A stretch of 7,661 bases of DNA from Candidatus Stercoripulliclostridium pullicola (GTDB lineage: Bacteria; Bacillota; Clostridia; Christensenellales; DTU072): assembly GCA_017694145.1 (NCBI GenBank), contig JADINF010000027.1, forward strand, positions 1 to 7,661. The letters are read 5' to 3'. The notes below the pieces were generated by a model. The model saw only the letters and a program-made list of their open reading frames with translations. It was not told where the DNA came from and did no database searches. Below are positions 6,094-7,661 of the stretch, in pieces. The translations under genes and the position numbers were made by a program. Each line of letters begins with the position of its first letter. The first letter of the stretch is position 1.

Positions 6094-7155
6094 TCACTGT
6101 TGAAGGAGCCATTCCGCGTATATTCCGTAACCGTATGCGGCGTCATTGAGAAATACGTGAGTGACTGCGCCGACCAGTTTTCCGTTCTGTATTATGGGCG
6201 AGCCGCTCATTCCCTGCACGATACCGCCCGTGACGTCGAGAAGCGCTTTGTCCGTTACCCTGATGACCATACCTTTCGTCGAAGGCGCGTCCTGAACCTC
6301 AACTTTGACTATTTCGATCTCGTATTTTTTAGGGGATTGTCCCTCGATTGTCGTATAAATATAGGCTTTTCCGGGGGAAACCTCGTTGCGCATTCCGGTC
6401 ATTACGCGGGGACGCGAGGAATAAAGTTCGGAACCCGTGGCAACGCCGTAAACACCGAAGTCGTTGTTGAGATCTATAACGCCGATACTCTCGGAATTCC
6501 TGTCGAAAACCCCTTTCAATACGCCCGCTTCGTTCTCCTTACCTTTGACGGAACCGAGTATTCTGCACCTGTAAAAATTGCCCTTTTGATATTTATAAGC
6601 GTTGTTTTCGCCGGGATCGGCTATACAATGCCCGAGGGTACATACCCTTCCGTCGTCTTTCACGAAAGTGACCGTACCTACGCCGGCGATGTCGTTCTTG
6701 ACCAGTATTCCGAGCTTGTATTCCCCGGATACTATGTCTTTTGCGGGTAGGACTTCGGCGACTTTTCTGTCGCCGCCGCGTTCGATGTCGACGATGACTT
6801 TATCGGGCGAAGCCGCCACGTTCTCGGAAATATCGCGGACTTCTTTAAGCGGGTTGCCGTTGATCGCTATAAGCGTGTCGCCGCGCAATATACCCGCTTC
6901 ACGCGCGGGACATACGGCGTCGCCGGCGGTGATAACCTCCACATAATCCGCAACGGTAAGTCCGTCGCTTTTCACGACTATACCTATAGGCGTTCCTCCG
7001 AGATATACGCTGTCCACGGAAGCGTACGCTCCGTAGGGCACGCCGTCGGTGTCTGCAAACGCGAGCGCTCCGAATATCTGACAAACGGTCAACGCGAGCG
7101 CGAGCGCCAATATCAACGCCGCGTTGCCGCGGCGGGACTTTATCGACTCGATCAT
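6094..7155 (-). CDS. spoIVB: Stage IV sporulation protein B (SpoIVB), S55 serine protease with PDZ domain
   Basis: SpoIVB is made in the forespore, crosses into the space between the forespore membranes and activates the SpoIVFB complex that processes pro-sigma-K in the mother cell. The 353-residue product has a hydrophobic signal anchor (11-33), a PDZ domain (about 50-138, with GDTLIAINGNPLKEV at 92-106) and an S55 peptidase domain. The likely catalytic triad is His176 in LGHCIAD, Asp302 in TDKALLDVTGG and Ser317 in GIVQGMSGSPIIQNGKLVG. The spacing agrees with His236, Asp363 and Ser378 of the Bacillus protein. The C-terminus VTHVFLND...YGYGIYAEWLL is also characteristic. The start at 7153-7155 was chosen because GGGAGG lies eight bases upstream; the frame continues to an ATG at 7206, but that has no ribosome binding site. 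It lies 117 bases after recN, as in Bacillus. spo0A does not follow. Confidence 0.95.
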   Translation of the reverse strand: MIESIKSRRGNAALILALALALTVCQIFGALAFADTDGVPYGAYASVDSVYLGGTPIGIVVKSDGLTVADYVEVITAGDAVCPAREAGILRGDTLIAINGNPLKEVRDISENVAASPDKVIVDIERGGDRKVAEVLPAKDIVSGEYKLGILVKNDIAGVGTVTFVKDDGRVCTLGHCIADPGENNAYKYQKGNFYRCRILGSVKGKENEAGVLKGVFDRNSESIGVIDLNNDFGVYGVATGSELYSSRPRVMTGMRNEVSPGKAYIYTTIEGQSPKKYEIEIVKVEVQDAPSTKGMVIRVTDKALLDVTGGIVQGMSGSPIIQNGKLVGAVTHVFLNDAAYGYGIYAEWLLQQ

Positions 7156-7163
7156 ATTGTAAA

Positions 7164-7169
7164 CCTCCC
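7164..7169 (-). promoter_or_regulatory. Ribosome binding site that decides the spoIVB start
   Basis: GGGAGG lies eight bases before the ATG at 7155. The longer in-frame start at 7206 is preceded by AT-rich sequence with no purine-rich site, and starting at 7155 puts the basic residues KSRR directly before the hydrophobic signal segment. Confidence 0.8.
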
Positions 7170-7272
7170 GATTATTTTGCGGTATACGGGAGATATTATT
7201 CGTCATCGAGTATTCTAATTTAAGGCAAATATAAGAGTACTAATTTCGAAAAACGATAAATTGACGAGGAAT

Positions 7273-7661
7273 TCAACCGTTTTTATAAGCGTTAGCCCAA
7301 TTCTTGAGTTCGACGGCGTTCTCCCTTCCGACGGCGCTGTTTTCGTTGGAGCCCTGCAATCTCATAAGCTCTCTGAGCTCGGATTCGGCGTCCAGTCGCG
7401 TGACGTGCGTAAGCGTTTTTCCGCCCTCTTCGCTCTTCGCTATAAGATAATGATTGTCTGCCATGGACGCCAGCTGCGGCAGATGAGTTATGGCAATGAC
7501 CTGCCTCGTGCGTGCAATATCGTAGAGCTTACAAGCCACAACTTTGGCTATAGCCCCGCTGATGCCGGTGTCTATTTCGTCGAATACGAGCGTATCGATG
7601 TCCTCGAGATCGGCGGTAATATTCTTTAGTCCAAGCATAAAGCGGGACATCTCGCCGCCGC
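7273..7661 (-). CDS. recN: DNA repair protein RecN, C-terminal part (runs off right edge)
   Basis: RecN is a cytoplasmic SMC-like ATPase recruited to DNA double-strand breaks. Only the last 128 full codons are in the window and the N-terminus lies beyond 7661. The visible part is the C-terminal half of the ATPase head. It opens inside the ABC signature (GGEMSRFMLGLK, 7651-7659 onward), followed by Walker B and D-loop TLVFDEIDTGISG and the switch-histidine stretch AITHLPQLASMAD, all diagnostic of RecN. It ends at a TGA at 7273-7275 after NWANAYKNG. The recN-spoIVB order is the same as in Bacillus. No clear terminator follows the stop, so transcription may continue into spoIVB. Confidence 0.95.
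   Translation of the reverse strand, partial: GGEMSRFMLGLKNITADLEDIDTLVFDEIDTGISGAIAKVVACKLYDIARTRQVIAITHLPQLASMADNHYLIAKSEEGGKTLTHVTRLDAESELRELMRLQGSNENSAVGRENAVELKNWANAYKNG

Noticed and set aside
6100..6750. 216-codon plus-strand open frame
   Set aside because: It is a shadow of spoIVB, which has a complete catalytic triad on the minus strand.
7156..7206. Longer spoIVB start at the ATG at 7204-7206
   Set aside because: No ribosome binding site precedes it, while GGGAGG lies at ideal distance before the ATG at 7155.
7207..7272. Terminator after recN or a sigma-G/F promoter before spoIVB
   Set aside because: Only very short inverted repeats (3 base pairs) and partial promoter-like hexamers with wrong spacing are present.

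Overview
The window looks like a core-genome segment of a spore-forming Firmicute, most likely an uncultured Clostridia-type bacterium. The evidence is a SpoIVB-family sporulation protease, a DacF-type carboxypeptidase, the M50 protease-scpA-scpB gene string and purine-rich GGAGG-type ribosome binding sites. GC content is moderate, with GC-rich third positions. No marker here fixes the genus. All eight supported genes lie on the minus strand, so transcription runs from high to low coordinates.

Right part (7661 to about 5363): the C-terminal end of recN (DNA repair), then spoIVB (intercompartmental sporulation signalling protease), then a 203-residue multi-pass membrane protein that I do not recognise with certainty but that resembles SpoIIM in size, topology and neighbourhood. 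Next comes dacF (D-Ala-D-Ala carboxypeptidase acting on the cell wall, 5362-4169). spo0A, which often follows spoIVB, and the spoIIA genes, which follow dacF in Bacillus, are not here.

Centre (4168-3828): a 341-base intergenic region holding a perfect 22-base palindrome with a T-run, a long GC-rich inverted repeat with an AT-rich loop, and a perfect-consensus sigma-A promoter (TTGACA, 17 bases, TATAAT) reading leftward.

Left-centre (3827-1540): that promoter drives a tight operon of a membrane zinc metalloprotease (M50/site-2 family), scpA and scpB. ScpA and ScpB are the kleisin and winged-helix partners of SMC in chromosome condensation and segregation. The three genes are linked by a 10-base gap and a 20-base overlap.

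Left end (1439-1): the N-terminal 479 codons of a large secreted, repeat-containing, beta-helix-like surface protein. It runs off the window without a stop and is easily missed because a long antisense shadow frame covers it.

The window is mostly housekeeping and sporulation genes. I found no evidence for a novel defence or mobile system. The items most worth a second look are the surface protein, the SpoIIM-like candidate, the divergent ScpA N-terminus and the structured intergenic DNA at 3877-4126.
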